DNA from: Actinomycetota bacterium
GTDB lineage: Bacteria > Actinomycetota > CADDZG01 > WHSQ01
Assembly (NCBI GenBank): GCA_019348445.1
Contig: JAHWJK010000002.1
Span: 1-31,377 of the forward strand
Reading direction: 5' to 3'
DNA length: 31,377 nt
Position 1 is the first letter of the stretch. Each line of letters opens with the position of its first letter. Below the pieces are notes generated by a model, which worked only from the letters and a program-made list of their open reading frames with translations, did not search any database and had not been told where the DNA came from. A program made the translations under genes and the position numbers. Of this stretch, positions 1-7,513 are shown piece after piece.

Positions 1-158
1 GACTATCTATCTGGGACCACCTCCTTTCTCACGTGCCGCTATATAAGCACAGCGCATGTGCAATCGGCGCGACTTTCCAACCCGAAGTTCAAGCGACCCA
101 AGCTCGGGCGGGCGCGATGGGTACGCTCGATGCCACCGACGACCGAATGGAGGGATCG

Positions 159-284
159 ATGGAGCTGCTCTTCTTGCTCGTCCCCGCCCTATACATCGCC
201 ACGATCATCTTCGTGATCGTGCTCCTGTACCGGATGACGAACGCGGTCGAGCGGATCGCCGCCCACCTGGAGCGCAAGGGCTAA
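159..284 (+). CDS. Small single-pass membrane protein (41 aa)
   Basis: A short protein with one strongly hydrophobic stretch (residues about 2-25) followed by a charged tail ending in ERKG. This predicts a single transmembrane helix with a short cytoplasmic tail. I chose the ATG at 159 because GGAGG at 149-153 sits 5 nt upstream. The frame stays open back to position 33, but those extra residues are polar and have no ribosome-binding site. No family is recognised. It lies upstream of the lipid operon on the same strand, but a -10 box and a palindrome separate the two, so it is probably transcribed separately. Confidence 0.6.
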   Translation: MELLFLLVPALYIATIIFVIVLLYRMTNAVERIAAHLERKG

Positions 285-302
285 TCGAAGCGGGCGCAGA
301 GC

Positions 303-308
303 TATACT
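303..308 (+). promoter_or_regulatory. Candidate -10 box (TATACT) of the beta-oxidation operon
   Basis: TATACT lies 61 nt upstream of the GTG at 369 and 8 bp before a perfect palindrome. No convincing -35 box is seen. The position fits a repressible promoter in which the transcription start falls at or inside the palindrome. Confidence 0.45.
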
Positions 309-315
309 CGGCAAC

Positions 316-339
316 GAACTTGACCGTTTAGTCAAGTTC
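316..339. promoter_or_regulatory. Perfect 9-bp inverted repeat, probable TetR-type operator
   Basis: GAACTTGAC at 316-324 and its exact reverse complement GTCAAGTTC at 331-339 flank the 6-nt centre CGTTTA. The site lies between the TATACT box and the first acyl-CoA dehydrogenase. TetR- and FadR-type regulators of acyl-CoA metabolism bind palindromes of this size at such positions. No T-run follows, so a terminator is less likely. No regulator gene is present in the window. Confidence 0.55.
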
Positions 340-368
340 GTCCCTCGGCCCCCGGGAGGCTTCTTCGC

Positions 369-1460
369 GTGCCATTCGATCTACAACTGACCGAAGAGCA
401 AGAGGCGCTCAAGGCCACGCTGCACGAGTTCTCCGAAGACGTCTTGCGGCCGGCGGCGCGGCCTTGCGAAGAGGCGAAAGAGACGTCTCCTGACATCCAC
501 CGGCAGGTACACGAGCTTGGCGTCACCGCGCCGGTGCCTGAAGAGTTCGGTGGAGGCGGCACCTTCGACTGCGTCACCTATTGCGTCGCCGCGGAAGAAC
601 TCGCGTTCGGCGACCCCGGCATCGCGTACCAGGTATTGGGTTCGGGCATCGCTGCGATCGTGCTCGGCCTCGCCGGCGACGACGACCACAAGGCGCGCCT
701 TCTGCCTCGCTTCGCCGAGCCAGAACCCGTCCCATCCTTCGTCGCCTACGGCGAGAAGGTCGCGCTCGGCGATCTCGAATCGCTGGAGACGGCGATCGAT
801 GCCGACAAGGTACGGGGGGAGAAATACGGAGTCCTAAACGCGTCGGATGCATCGCTCGGGATCGTCGTCGGCCGGACGCCAGATGGCCTGGGCGCGATCG
901 TTTTCGAAGGCAACGACGGCTACGACGTTGCCAAGCCGGAGAACAAGATGGGGCTCGAAGCCGCACCCACCTACGCAGTTCGGTTCGACGATGCCGGCGA
1001 AGCGCTGCCGGCGGGGCCCCAGCTCGAGCAAGCGATCCTGTGGACGAAGCTGATGACCGGGGCCATCGCGGTCGGGTGCGCCCGCGCGTCCTTCGAACAC
1101 GCGGCGAAGTACGCGACGGAGCGCGAGGCTTTCGGGAAGCCCATCGGAGCGTTCCAAGCGATCTCGCACCGGATCGCGGACATGGCGATCGAGATCGACG
1201 CGGCGCGGCTCTCCGTGTGGCGTGCCGCATGGAAGATCGATAGAGGAGAAGCAACGCACGCCGATGTCGCGCAGGCGAATGGGCAAGCACTCCAAGCTGC
1301 GTCGTACTGCGGTGACGAAGGGGTGCAGGTCCTCGGGGGCCACGGCTACATCCGCGACCATCCCGTAGAGAAGTGGTTCCGTGACGCGGTCACGTTGTCC
1401 GTGTTCGATCCTCCCGAACTCGGCGGCGACACTTTCGTCGCGAGGAGCGTCTTCGCGTGA
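369..1460 (+). CDS. Acyl-CoA dehydrogenase-like protein, probable non-catalytic subunit (363 aa)
   Basis: The protein has the acyl-CoA dehydrogenase fold: an N-terminal helical part (FDLQLTEEQEAL), EEFGGGG near residue 60, AAEELAFGDPG, and a C-terminal helical domain with EREAFGKPIGAFQ and VLGGHGYIRDHPVEKWFRD. Two key parts are altered. The middle-domain FAD motif of the family (TEP-x-AGSD, intact in the next gene) is absent. The catalytic Glu segment, IFEGTGQIQR in the neighbour, reads VFDPPELGGD, with Asp347 where Glu is expected. The GTG start has GGGAGG at 354-359 nine nt upstream. It overlaps the next gene by 4 nt. Paired FadE proteins in mycobacterial steroid side-chain degradation form heterotetramers with one defective partner, and I infer the same here. 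Confidence 0.85.
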   Translation: MPFDLQLTEEQEALKATLHEFSEDVLRPAARPCEEAKETSPDIHRQVHELGVTAPVPEEFGGGGTFDCVTYCVAAEELAFGDPGIAYQVLGSGIAAIVLGLAGDDDHKARLLPRFAEPEPVPSFVAYGEKVALGDLESLETAIDADKVRGEKYGVLNASDASLGIVVGRTPDGLGAIVFEGNDGYDVAKPENKMGLEAAPTYAVRFDDAGEALPAGPQLEQAILWTKLMTGAIAVGCARASFEHAAKYATEREAFGKPIGAFQAISHRIADMAIEIDAARLSVWRAAWKIDRGEATHADVAQANGQALQAASYCGDEGVQVLGGHGYIRDHPVEKWFRDAVTLSVFDPPELGGDTFVARSVFA

Positions 1461-2656
1461 CCGTTGACTTCGAGATAGACGAGAACCTCGCGTTCGTTCG
1501 CGATTACGTCCGCGCGTTCGCCAGAGACACGTTGCGTCCGCTCGCGCGCGAAGCCGACGAGAAGGGGAAGTTACCGACCGAGACGATCAAGCAGCTCGGC
1601 ACTTTCGCCGGGAATCGCGCCTCGATCATGCCGGAAGAAAACAAAGGCAACGGTGAGAAGAGGAGCTCGATCGCGGCGATGATGGCCGTCATCGGATCGG
1701 AAGAACTCGCATGGGGCGACCCGGCAGTCGTCTTGAACATCCCCGGCCCCGGACTCGCGGCACCGTCGATCCGTGCCGCCGGAACCCCGGAGCAACAGAA
1801 GAGATTCCTCGACGACATCTTCAACGTCGACTCCGGCGAGCCGCGCTTTGGCGCTCTCGCGGTGACCGAGCCGCAGGCAGGCTCGGATGTGTCGAACGTC
1901 CAGACAACGGCCGTTCAGGACGGCGACGAGTGGGTGCTCAACGGCACCAAGATGTACTGCACGAACGGGGCGAGAGCCGAGATCGTGGTGGTCAATGCCA
2001 CCGTCGACAAGAGCCTCGGCCGCCAGGGGCAGAAGTTCTTCGTCATCGAGAAGGGCGCGCCCGGCTTCAAGGTCGGCAAGATCGAGAAGAAGATGGGCCT
2101 CACGGCGTCTGAGACCGCCGAGCTGATCCTCGACGATTGTCGGATCCCGTTCGACAACATCTTGGGCGGCGCCGAAGCACTCGAGCCGAAGGGGTCGGGG
2201 TTCAAGGGAACGATGAAAGCGTTCGATTCGTCCCGTCCATCGGTCGCTGCGATGGCGCTCGGTATCGGACGAGCTGCATTCGAATACGCACGCGACTGGG
2301 TGTCGTCGGAGCTTCCTATGAACACAAGTTTCCCGCGTAAGGCTGCGATCGAGCAGAAGCTCGGGCGCATGAAACGCGAGCTGGACGCGGCCCGCGGCCT
2401 CGTGTGGCAGGCGGCGTGGATGGCCGACAACAAGATCCCGAACTCGAAGGAAGCATCGATGGCGAAGGCGTACGCGCCGCCCGCAGGGCTGCGCGCGTGT
2501 ATCGGCGCGATACAGATCATGGGCCCGGAGGGTTATTCCAAGGAACATCTCGTCGAGAAGTGGTTCCGCGACATCAAGGTCTACGACATCTTCGAAGGAA
2601 CCGGACAGATCCAGCGCGTCGTCATCAGTAGGAAGATCCTCGGCAGACTCGATTAG
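1457..2656 (+). CDS. Acyl-CoA dehydrogenase, catalytic subunit (399 aa)
   Basis: This FAD-dependent enzyme introduces the alpha,beta double bond of an acyl-CoA in the first step of beta-oxidation. Motifs are complete: EELAWGDP, AVTEPQAGSDVSN (FAD/substrate loop), WVLNGTKMYCTNG, and WFRDIKVYDIFEGTGQIQR with catalytic Glu380. The length is normal for the family. The GTG start at 1457 overlaps the previous stop as GTGA, so translation is coupled and equimolar subunits are likely. The substrate cannot be told from the sequence; steroid side chains, branched acids or ordinary fatty acids are all possible. Confidence 0.93.
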   Translation: MTVDFEIDENLAFVRDYVRAFARDTLRPLAREADEKGKLPTETIKQLGTFAGNRASIMPEENKGNGEKRSSIAAMMAVIGSEELAWGDPAVVLNIPGPGLAAPSIRAAGTPEQQKRFLDDIFNVDSGEPRFGALAVTEPQAGSDVSNVQTTAVQDGDEWVLNGTKMYCTNGARAEIVVVNATVDKSLGRQGQKFFVIEKGAPGFKVGKIEKKMGLTASETAELILDDCRIPFDNILGGAEALEPKGSGFKGTMKAFDSSRPSVAAMALGIGRAAFEYARDWVSSELPMNTSFPRKAAIEQKLGRMKRELDAARGLVWQAAWMADNKIPNSKEASMAKAYAPPAGLRACIGAIQIMGPEGYSKEHLVEKWFRDIKVYDIFEGTGQIQRVVISRKILGRLD

Positions 2657-2671
2657 CAAGGGGGAACATCC

Positions 2672-3601
2672 ATGGCTTCTTTGGACGGAAAGGTAGCGAT
2701 CGTCACCGGCGCCGGCCGGGGGATCGGTCGCGAGCACGCGTTGTTGCTCGCGGCAGCCGGTGCGAAGGTCGTGGTCAACGACCTCGGAGGATCGACCGCG
2801 GGCGAGGGGAGTGACACGACTCCGGCGCAGTCGGTCGCGGACGAGATCAAAGCCGCCGGTGGCGAGGCGACCGCGAACTACGACAACGTCGCCGACTTCC
2901 AGGGCGCCGAGAACATGGTCAAGCAAGCGATCAGTGACTTCGGCGATCTGCACATCCTGGTGAACAACGCCGGGATCTTGCGCGACCGCATGCTCGTGAG
3001 CATGTCGGAGGCAGAGTGGGACGCGGTGATCAACGTTCACCTGAAGGGTCACTTCGCGCCGACACACCACGCCGCCGCGCACTGGCGCGCGAAGTCCAAG
3101 GAATCGGGTGGGCCCGTCTTCGGCCGAGTGATCAACACGTCGAGCCCGTCCGGTGTCTTCGGCAACGTCGGGCAGACGAACTACGGCGCCGCGAAAGCCG
3201 GGATCGCAGCGTTCACGATGATCGCTGCGCAGGAACTGGGTCGCTACGGCGTCACCGTCAACTGTCTGGCGCCGAACGCGCGCACTCGTATGACGGAAGA
3301 CATCTTCGCCGGCATGCCTCAGCCACAAGAGGGTGAGTACGACCCTCTCGATCCCAAGAACATCTCGCCGGTTGTGGTGGCTCTTGCCACTGAGGAAGCC
3401 GCCAACATCACCGGCCAGTGCTTCTTCATCTATGGCGGGGTGATCAACGTCCTGAAGCCGTGGGACGTCGGAACGTTTATCAAGAAAGACGACTATTGGG
3501 ACCCCGACGAGCTCGCCGCCAAGCTCAAGGAGACGTTCCCGAGCGGGATAGCACCGGAAGGCATGATGGCGATGTTGGGCAAAGCTGCAGGGCAGGCGTG
3601 A
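2672..3601 (+). CDS. Short-chain dehydrogenase, probable 3-hydroxyacyl-CoA dehydrogenase (309 aa)
   Basis: A Rossmann-fold oxidoreductase with the NAD(P) motif GAGRGIGREHALLLA near residues 13-27, NNAGILRDR, and the catalytic Ser-Tyr-Lys set in INTSSPSGVF and TNYGAAKAG. It is longer than a minimal SDR (about 250 aa) and resembles the dehydrogenase domain of peroxisomal multifunctional enzyme type 2. That domain oxidises (3R)-hydroxyacyl-CoA produced by MaoC-type hydratases, which are encoded directly downstream. The ATG is preceded by AAGGGGG at a 7-nt spacing. The stop overlaps the next start by one base (TGATG). The 3-hydroxyacyl-CoA role is inferred from context and family. Confidence 0.9.
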   Translation: MASLDGKVAIVTGAGRGIGREHALLLAAAGAKVVVNDLGGSTAGEGSDTTPAQSVADEIKAAGGEATANYDNVADFQGAENMVKQAISDFGDLHILVNNAGILRDRMLVSMSEAEWDAVINVHLKGHFAPTHHAAAHWRAKSKESGGPVFGRVINTSSPSGVFGNVGQTNYGAAKAGIAAFTMIAAQELGRYGVTVNCLAPNARTRMTEDIFAGMPQPQEGEYDPLDPKNISPVVVALATEEAANITGQCFFIYGGVINVLKPWDVGTFIKKDDYWDPDELAAKLKETFPSGIAPEGMMAMLGKAAGQA

Positions 3602-4050
3602 TGGCGGAAGAAAAGATCGAATTCGAGCTCCCCGTGACCGAAGAGCATGTCAAGCGATTCGCCGCGGCCGTGGGAGAGGACGACAATCCCTTGTTCTTCG
3701 ACGCGCAGGCTGCGCAGGAACTCGGCCTGCCCGGCATCGTTGCGCCTCCAACGTTCACGGTGACGCAGATCTTCCAGGTCCCGCGCGACGAGCGGGAGCA
3801 AAGGCTCGGAGCGAACCTCGACTACGCCCGCGTTCTGCATGGCGAGCAGGAGTTCGTCTACAAGCGGCTTCCACTGGCGGGAGAGACGTTGAAGGGAACG
3901 ATGCGCATCTCGAAAGATTTCGAGAAAGAAGGGAAACGTGGAGGGTCGATGCGCTTCGTCACGTACGAGACCAAGTTCACCGATGCGGGTGACGACGAGG
4001 TGCTAACTGCGTATTACACGTTGATCCAGACCGCGAAGGATGTGGGCTAG
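3601..4050 (+). CDS. HadA-like hotdog protein, probable non-catalytic hydratase subunit (149 aa)
   Basis: A single hotdog domain of the MaoC N-terminal/FAS1-dehydratase type. The region matching the hydratase-2 motif reads GEDDNPLF at residues 25-32, so the catalytic His is Phe32. In HadAB-type dehydratases of mycobacteria, HadA binds the acyl chain and HadB supplies Asp/His; this gene plays the HadA part and the adjacent gene the HadB part. The start overlaps the SDR stop and has no separate ribosome-binding site, indicating translational coupling. It ends immediately before the ATG of its partner. Confidence 0.85.
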   Translation: MAEEKIEFELPVTEEHVKRFAAAVGEDDNPLFFDAQAAQELGLPGIVAPPTFTVTQIFQVPRDEREQRLGANLDYARVLHGEQEFVYKRLPLAGETLKGTMRISKDFEKEGKRGGSMRFVTYETKFTDAGDDEVLTAYYTLIQTAKDVG

Positions 4051-4533
4051 ATGTCGGAGCAGAGAGTAGATACGGGGCGCATCTTTCCGAAGCGGATGAC
4101 GCTCGACGGCGTCACGCCGGGTATGGAACTGGAAGAGAAGGTGTTCGGCCCCGTTTCGCGTGAGGATTTCGTGCGTTACGCGGAAGCGTCGGGCGACGAC
4201 AACCCGATCCATCAGAACGAGGAGTACGCGAAGAAGTCGGGAGCGCCGACGGTGTTCGCGATGGGGATGTTGAACGCCGGTTACCTCGCGAAGGCGGTGT
4301 CGGAGTGGTTCGGGGGCCCGCAGTACCTCCGGCGGTACAAGGTTCGTTTCACGAACCGAGTGTGGCCCGGTGACGAGGTCGTCTGTACCGGCAAGGTCGT
4401 CTCGATCGAGGACGGACTCGTAAAGGTCTCGGTCTCGGCCTCCCGCCGCGGCCCCGGCCCCGAATCCCTCAACCTCGACGAGGAACAGACCGCGATAGTC
4501 GGGGAAGCCGACATAGAACTCCCGACCGACTAA
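4051..4533 (+). CDS. MaoC/HadB-like (R)-specific enoyl hydratase, catalytic subunit (160 aa)
   Basis: A hotdog-fold hydratase with the full hydratase-2 motif YAEASGDDNPIH; Asp49 and His54 are the expected catalytic pair. It would hydrate trans-2-enoyl-CoA to (3R)-hydroxyacyl-CoA, or catalyse the reverse dehydration. It begins at the base after the HadA-like stop, so the two are expected to be made together as a heterodimer. The C-terminal part (about residues 125-160) is charged and less conserved. In principle it could act in fatty-acid or mycolate-like synthesis, but the neighbouring dehydrogenases favour degradation. Confidence 0.9.
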   Translation: MSEQRVDTGRIFPKRMTLDGVTPGMELEEKVFGPVSREDFVRYAEASGDDNPIHQNEEYAKKSGAPTVFAMGMLNAGYLAKAVSEWFGGPQYLRRYKVRFTNRVWPGDEVVCTGKVVSIEDGLVKVSVSASRRGPGPESLNLDEEQTAIVGEADIELPTD

Positions 4534-4595
4534 CCGTTCTCTGCTAACAACCGGCCCCCTAGAGGGTCGCCCACGACGCGCGAAAGGAGACGACG

Positions 4596-5432
4596 ATGCC
4601 GCTCAACACCGCTCTCGTCGGGAAGGAATACGACGCCGATAGCTACGAAGTCACTGCAGATGCGATCGAGAGATACGCCCGCGCAACGAACGATCTGAAC
4701 GAGCGCTACATCGGCGGCGACGACATCGTCGCATCACCGATCTTCCCGATCGTCCCCGCGTTCCAGTTCCTGATGAAGGCGGGCATGGATCCCGAGCTCG
4801 AGGCCGACCTCATGCGTCTGGTCCACGGAGAGGAAGAGCACGTCCTCCACAAGCCGATCCACCCCGGCGACACGCTGACCCTGACGCCGGTCATCGAGTC
4901 CATCGAGGCCAAGGAGACGGGCGAGACGTTCACGGTCAAGGTGACGGAGACGAACCAGGACGGCGATGTCGTGGCCGAGGTCCGGGCCACTTCCTTCATC
5001 CGGGGAAGCGGGAGCAAGAAGAGCGGCGGGGGCGCTGAAGAACCCCAGAGAGACGTCGTCCACGAGCACACTTTCAAGGTCGACGAGGATCAACCGGTCC
5101 GGTACGCCGAGGCCTCCGGTGACCCGAACCCCATCCACACCGACGAGAACATCGCCAAGATGGCGGGCTTTCCCGGCGTCATCAACCACGGGATGTGCAC
5201 GATGGCGATGGCGGTCAAGGGAGCCGTCGACGAGTTCGCGGGAGGAGACCCGACACGCGTCAAGCGAGTAGCCGTTCGGTTCTCGAAGCCGGTCTTCCCC
5301 GGACAGGAGCTCACGACGAAATTCTGGAAGGAGGGCTCCGGAGAAGGGACAACGATCTATGGGTTCGAGACCTACAACCCCGACGGTGCGGCCGCGATCA
5401 AGAACGCAACGATCGAGATCGCTAACGCTTAA
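4596..5432 (+). CDS. Double-hotdog MaoC-type enoyl-CoA hydratase 2 (278 aa)
   Basis: Two hotdog halves are joined by a flexible Gly/Ser/Lys linker (about residues 136-148). The N-terminal half lacks the catalytic motif (YARATNDLNERYIGG). The C-terminal half has YAEASGDPNPIHTDEN with Asp176 and His181, followed by VINHGMCTMAMA. This is the layout of the hydratase-2 domain of eukaryotic MFE-2 and of bacterial single-chain enzymes. AAAGGAG at 4583-4589 precedes the ATG. It lies 62 bp after the previous gene and probably belongs to the same operon. It gives the locus a second hydratase, perhaps for a different chain length. Confidence 0.9.
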   Translation: MPLNTALVGKEYDADSYEVTADAIERYARATNDLNERYIGGDDIVASPIFPIVPAFQFLMKAGMDPELEADLMRLVHGEEEHVLHKPIHPGDTLTLTPVIESIEAKETGETFTVKVTETNQDGDVVAEVRATSFIRGSGSKKSGGGAEEPQRDVVHEHTFKVDEDQPVRYAEASGDPNPIHTDENIAKMAGFPGVINHGMCTMAMAVKGAVDEFAGGDPTRVKRVAVRFSKPVFPGQELTTKFWKEGSGEGTTIYGFETYNPDGAAAIKNATIEIANA

Positions 5433-5437
5433 CGACG

Positions 5438-6271
5438 CTAGAGACGCGTCAGGACCAGGAACACGCCGCCGCCGACGACCGCGAGCATCGAGAGCGCCAT
5501 CGTCACAGCCTTCATCTGGTCGTCCCGGTCGAACCCGAGACCCAGGACGATGCCTCCAAGGAGACCGCCCAGGTGCGCGAAGTTGTCCACGATCCCCGCA
5601 AGGAGCGTGAAACCGAGGACGACGTTCGCCACTATGAAGAACGAGATGCTGCGTAGGTACCGCATGATGAAGGTGGATCGCCGGCGCCGGTACAGATAGA
5701 CAAACAAGATCCCCGCGAGTCCAAAGATGGCTCCCGACGCGCCGAGACTGTTGTTGTCCGGCGGTATCACGAACGACAGAACGTTTCCCATGAATCCTGC
5801 AGCGAGATACATCAGCGCGAAGCGGACGCTTCCGAACGCTTGCTCGACGTTCGGCCCGAAGATGTAGAGCACGTATGAGTTCATGAGGATGTGGAAGATG
5901 CCGCCGTGCAGGAACATCGGCGTCACGAGCCGCCAGTATTGGCCGTTCTCGATCGCGAGAGGCGACATCAGCAGGCGCTCGGTGAGCCCGGGGACGAGCT
6001 GCTGACCCAGGAAGATCGCGATGTTTATACCGAGGATGGTCGTGACAACGGGAGCCGCGGCAGTCATCGCCGACCGGACCTTCGGAGCGCTCTTTCGCGC
6101 TTCCGCCACACATTCGGGACAGTGCTGACCCACCGATGCCGGGATCGCACAACGACCGCAGATCGGTCGGTCGCAGCGCGAACAATGCAGTCTCGTGGGG
6201 GTCTTCGGGTGGCCGTAGCAGTATTCGGTCTCTTCCGTGATTACTGCGGGAGTACCGGCGATCGGGTCCAT
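5438..6271 (-). CDS. Rhomboid-family intramembrane serine protease with N-terminal zinc ribbon (277 aa)
   Basis: The N-terminus carries seven cysteines (18, 30, 33, 38, 41, 51, 54) in a CxxC-rich B-box-like zinc-binding segment. About six transmembrane helices follow. Rhomboid signatures are visible: HILMN (oxyanion region), GASGAIFG with nucleophile Ser179, and FAHLGG with His233. It should cleave transmembrane substrates in the membrane. I chose the ATG at 6271 because GGGAG lies 9 nt upstream; the longer open frame to 6496 overlaps the divergent neighbour. It converges on the hydratase gene with a 5-bp gap. Confidence 0.92.
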   Translation of the reverse strand: MDPIAGTPAVITEETEYCYGHPKTPTRLHCSRCDRPICGRCAIPASVGQHCPECVAEARKSAPKVRSAMTAAAPVVTTILGINIAIFLGQQLVPGLTERLLMSPLAIENGQYWRLVTPMFLHGGIFHILMNSYVLYIFGPNVEQAFGSVRFALMYLAAGFMGNVLSFVIPPDNNSLGASGAIFGLAGILFVYLYRRRRSTFIMRYLRSISFFIVANVVLGFTLLAGIVDNFAHLGGLLGGIVLGLGFDRDDQMKAVTMALSMLAVVGGGVFLVLTRL

Positions 6272-6319
6272 GGATGCATGCTCCCACGGTGGTCGCGCTA
6301 AAAAACGACGACGCGCACC

Positions 6320-6325
6320 TATCCT
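6320..6325 (+). promoter_or_regulatory. -10 box TATCCT, leaderless promoter
   Basis: TATCCT is followed by 6 nt and then the GTG at 6332, with no Shine-Dalgarno sequence between. Transcription would begin at the start codon. Confidence 0.5.
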
Positions 6326-6331
6326 CTCTTC

Positions 6332-6994
6332 GTGCCGACGATCCGCGTAGCGACATTCAACGTTCACCACTGTGAAGGTCTCGACGGACGGGTTGACGTC
6401 GAACGCACCGCCCGAGTGATCGAACGAACGCGAGCCGATCTCGTTGCCCTCCAAGAGCTGGACCGCGGCATGGAACGCAGCGGAGAGATCGATCAACCGG
6501 CCGAACTAGAGAGGCTCACCGGTCTCAGCGTCACGTTCCACGCAACCTTGCAACGAGGTGGCGGTGAGTACGGGATCGCGATCGCGGCGCGCGGGGGAGG
6601 ACCGTTCGGCTTCAAGCGGCTGCCGCAGGTCGCCGACGAGGAGCCCCGCGGTTACCACGTCGGGCCGTTCCGAGATGTGACCTTTCTCGGTGCGCACCTT
6701 TCCCTCCGGCCCCCCGCACGGGCACGACAGACGAGTGCAGTGATCGCGGGCCTGCGGGCTTTCGGAGGGCCGTTCGTTCTGCTCGGTGATCTCAACCAGA
6801 GCTCGTGGGCGCTGCGGAGAGCTTCCGGCGGGGCGTTCCGGGTCCCGTCATTCCCGAGACGGACCATGGCGAGACGCTGGGCGCAGCGGGACCACATCGT
6901 CGCCGGGAGGGGTGCCCGGGTCGTCACCAGAGATGTCATCGCAACCACCGCGTCGGACCACTACGCCCTGGTGGCCGACGTCGCATCTCCCTGA
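6332..6994 (+). CDS. Endonuclease/exonuclease/phosphatase (EEP) family hydrolase (220 aa)
   Basis: EEP-fold metal-dependent phosphoesterase motifs occur in order: TFNVHHCEG, VALQELDRG (metal-binding Glu), FLGAHLS, LLGDLNQSS (catalytic Asp/Asn), and TTASDHYALVADV (terminal Asp-His). Substrates of the family range from nucleic acids to phospholipids, and nothing here narrows the choice. It is shorter than most members. There is no signal peptide, so it is probably cytoplasmic. The GTG start appears leaderless. It is divergent from the rhomboid gene. Confidence 0.85.
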   Translation: MPTIRVATFNVHHCEGLDGRVDVERTARVIERTRADLVALQELDRGMERSGEIDQPAELERLTGLSVTFHATLQRGGGEYGIAIAARGGGPFGFKRLPQVADEEPRGYHVGPFRDVTFLGAHLSLRPPARARQTSAVIAGLRAFGGPFVLLGDLNQSSWALRRASGGAFRVPSFPRRTMARRWAQRDHIVAGRGARVVTRDVIATTASDHYALVADVASP

Positions 6995-7024
6995 TGTTGC
7001 TATTGTTGTTATTGTTAATTATTG
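6995..7024. repeat. AT-rich TTG/ATTG repeat tract
   Basis: A run of repeated TTG and ATTG units just after the EEP stop codon is very AT-rich in an otherwise GC-rich window. It lies upstream of the lipoprotein gene and may form part of its promoter region (TTAATT at 7015-7020), though no properly spaced -35/-10 pair is clear. Confidence 0.5.
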
Positions 7025-7069
7025 AGCAAGCAGCTTCAGGGGATATCCGCTGTGACTGGGGAGCTACGT

Positions 7070-7501
7070 GTGACGATTCGGGCCATGCAGCGGGCACTGG
7101 TTGTAGTTGTCGCCGCGGCTGTGGCCGCGGCCTCCTTCGTCGCGTGCGGTTCGTCCGACGACGAGAACGTTCCCTCGTCCGCGGCAGCCGACGAAGCACG
7201 TGAGCTCGCGGACGAGGCTACCGAGGCGGTAACGGAGCTCGAGGCGAAAGCCGACGATCTCGCGGCGAAGCTCGATCGCATCGATGCCGACCGGCGCGAC
7301 CTTTCGAAGAAGTTCGACCGCATCCACAAAGACCTTCGCGACTCGATCGCGAACCTGAGGGCGTCGCTGTCGGATGCAACGTCCGATGCGGCGTCGGCAC
7401 GCGACTCCGCGCAGGCCGCACTCAACCAGCTCGACGGCGCGGTGAAGCGCCTCTCGGTCCTGGAGAACCGCTTCGACTACCACCTTCGCAACGACCACTA
7501 A
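7070..7501 (+). CDS. Coiled-coil lipoprotein (143 aa)
   Basis: A basic n-region, a long Ala/Val hydrophobic segment and a lipobox-like FVAC with Cys26 indicate export and lipidation. The mature part is almost entirely heptad-like, with repeated Ala, Leu, Asp and Arg (for example EAVTELEAKADDLAAKLDRI), predicting a long helical coiled coil similar in style to murein-lipoprotein stalks. I chose the GTG at 7070 because GGGGAG at 7058-7063 is 6 nt upstream. The ATG at 7085 is an alternative. The gene ends 12 bp before the PASTA kinase, so the two may be co-transcribed. The function is unknown. Confidence 0.8.
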   Translation: MTIRAMQRALVVVVAAAVAAASFVACGSSDDENVPSSAAADEARELADEATEAVTELEAKADDLAAKLDRIDADRRDLSKKFDRIHKDLRDSIANLRASLSDATSDAASARDSAQAALNQLDGAVKRLSVLENRFDYHLRNDH

Positions 7502-7513
7502 GGGGGAGAGAGC

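Noticed and set aside
33..158. N-terminal extension of the first small membrane protein
   Set aside because: No ribosome-binding site; the Shine-Dalgarno sequence at 149-153 fits the ATG at 159.
1571..3328. Long minus-strand frame (585 codons) opposite the dehydrogenase and SDR genes
   Set aside because: It is rich in Arg, His and Val, has no recognisable motif, and lies fully antisense to genes with complete family motifs; a shadow of high GC at third positions.
4541..4575. Possible hairpin (CCC-TAGA-GGG) between the HadB-like and double-hotdog genes
   Set aside because: Only three base pairs and no T-run; too weak to be a terminator, and the genes are likely co-transcribed.
4734..6356. 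Long minus-strand frame (540 codons) across the hydratase and rhomboid genes
   Set aside because: It overlaps two genes with clear motifs in other frames and has shadow-type composition.
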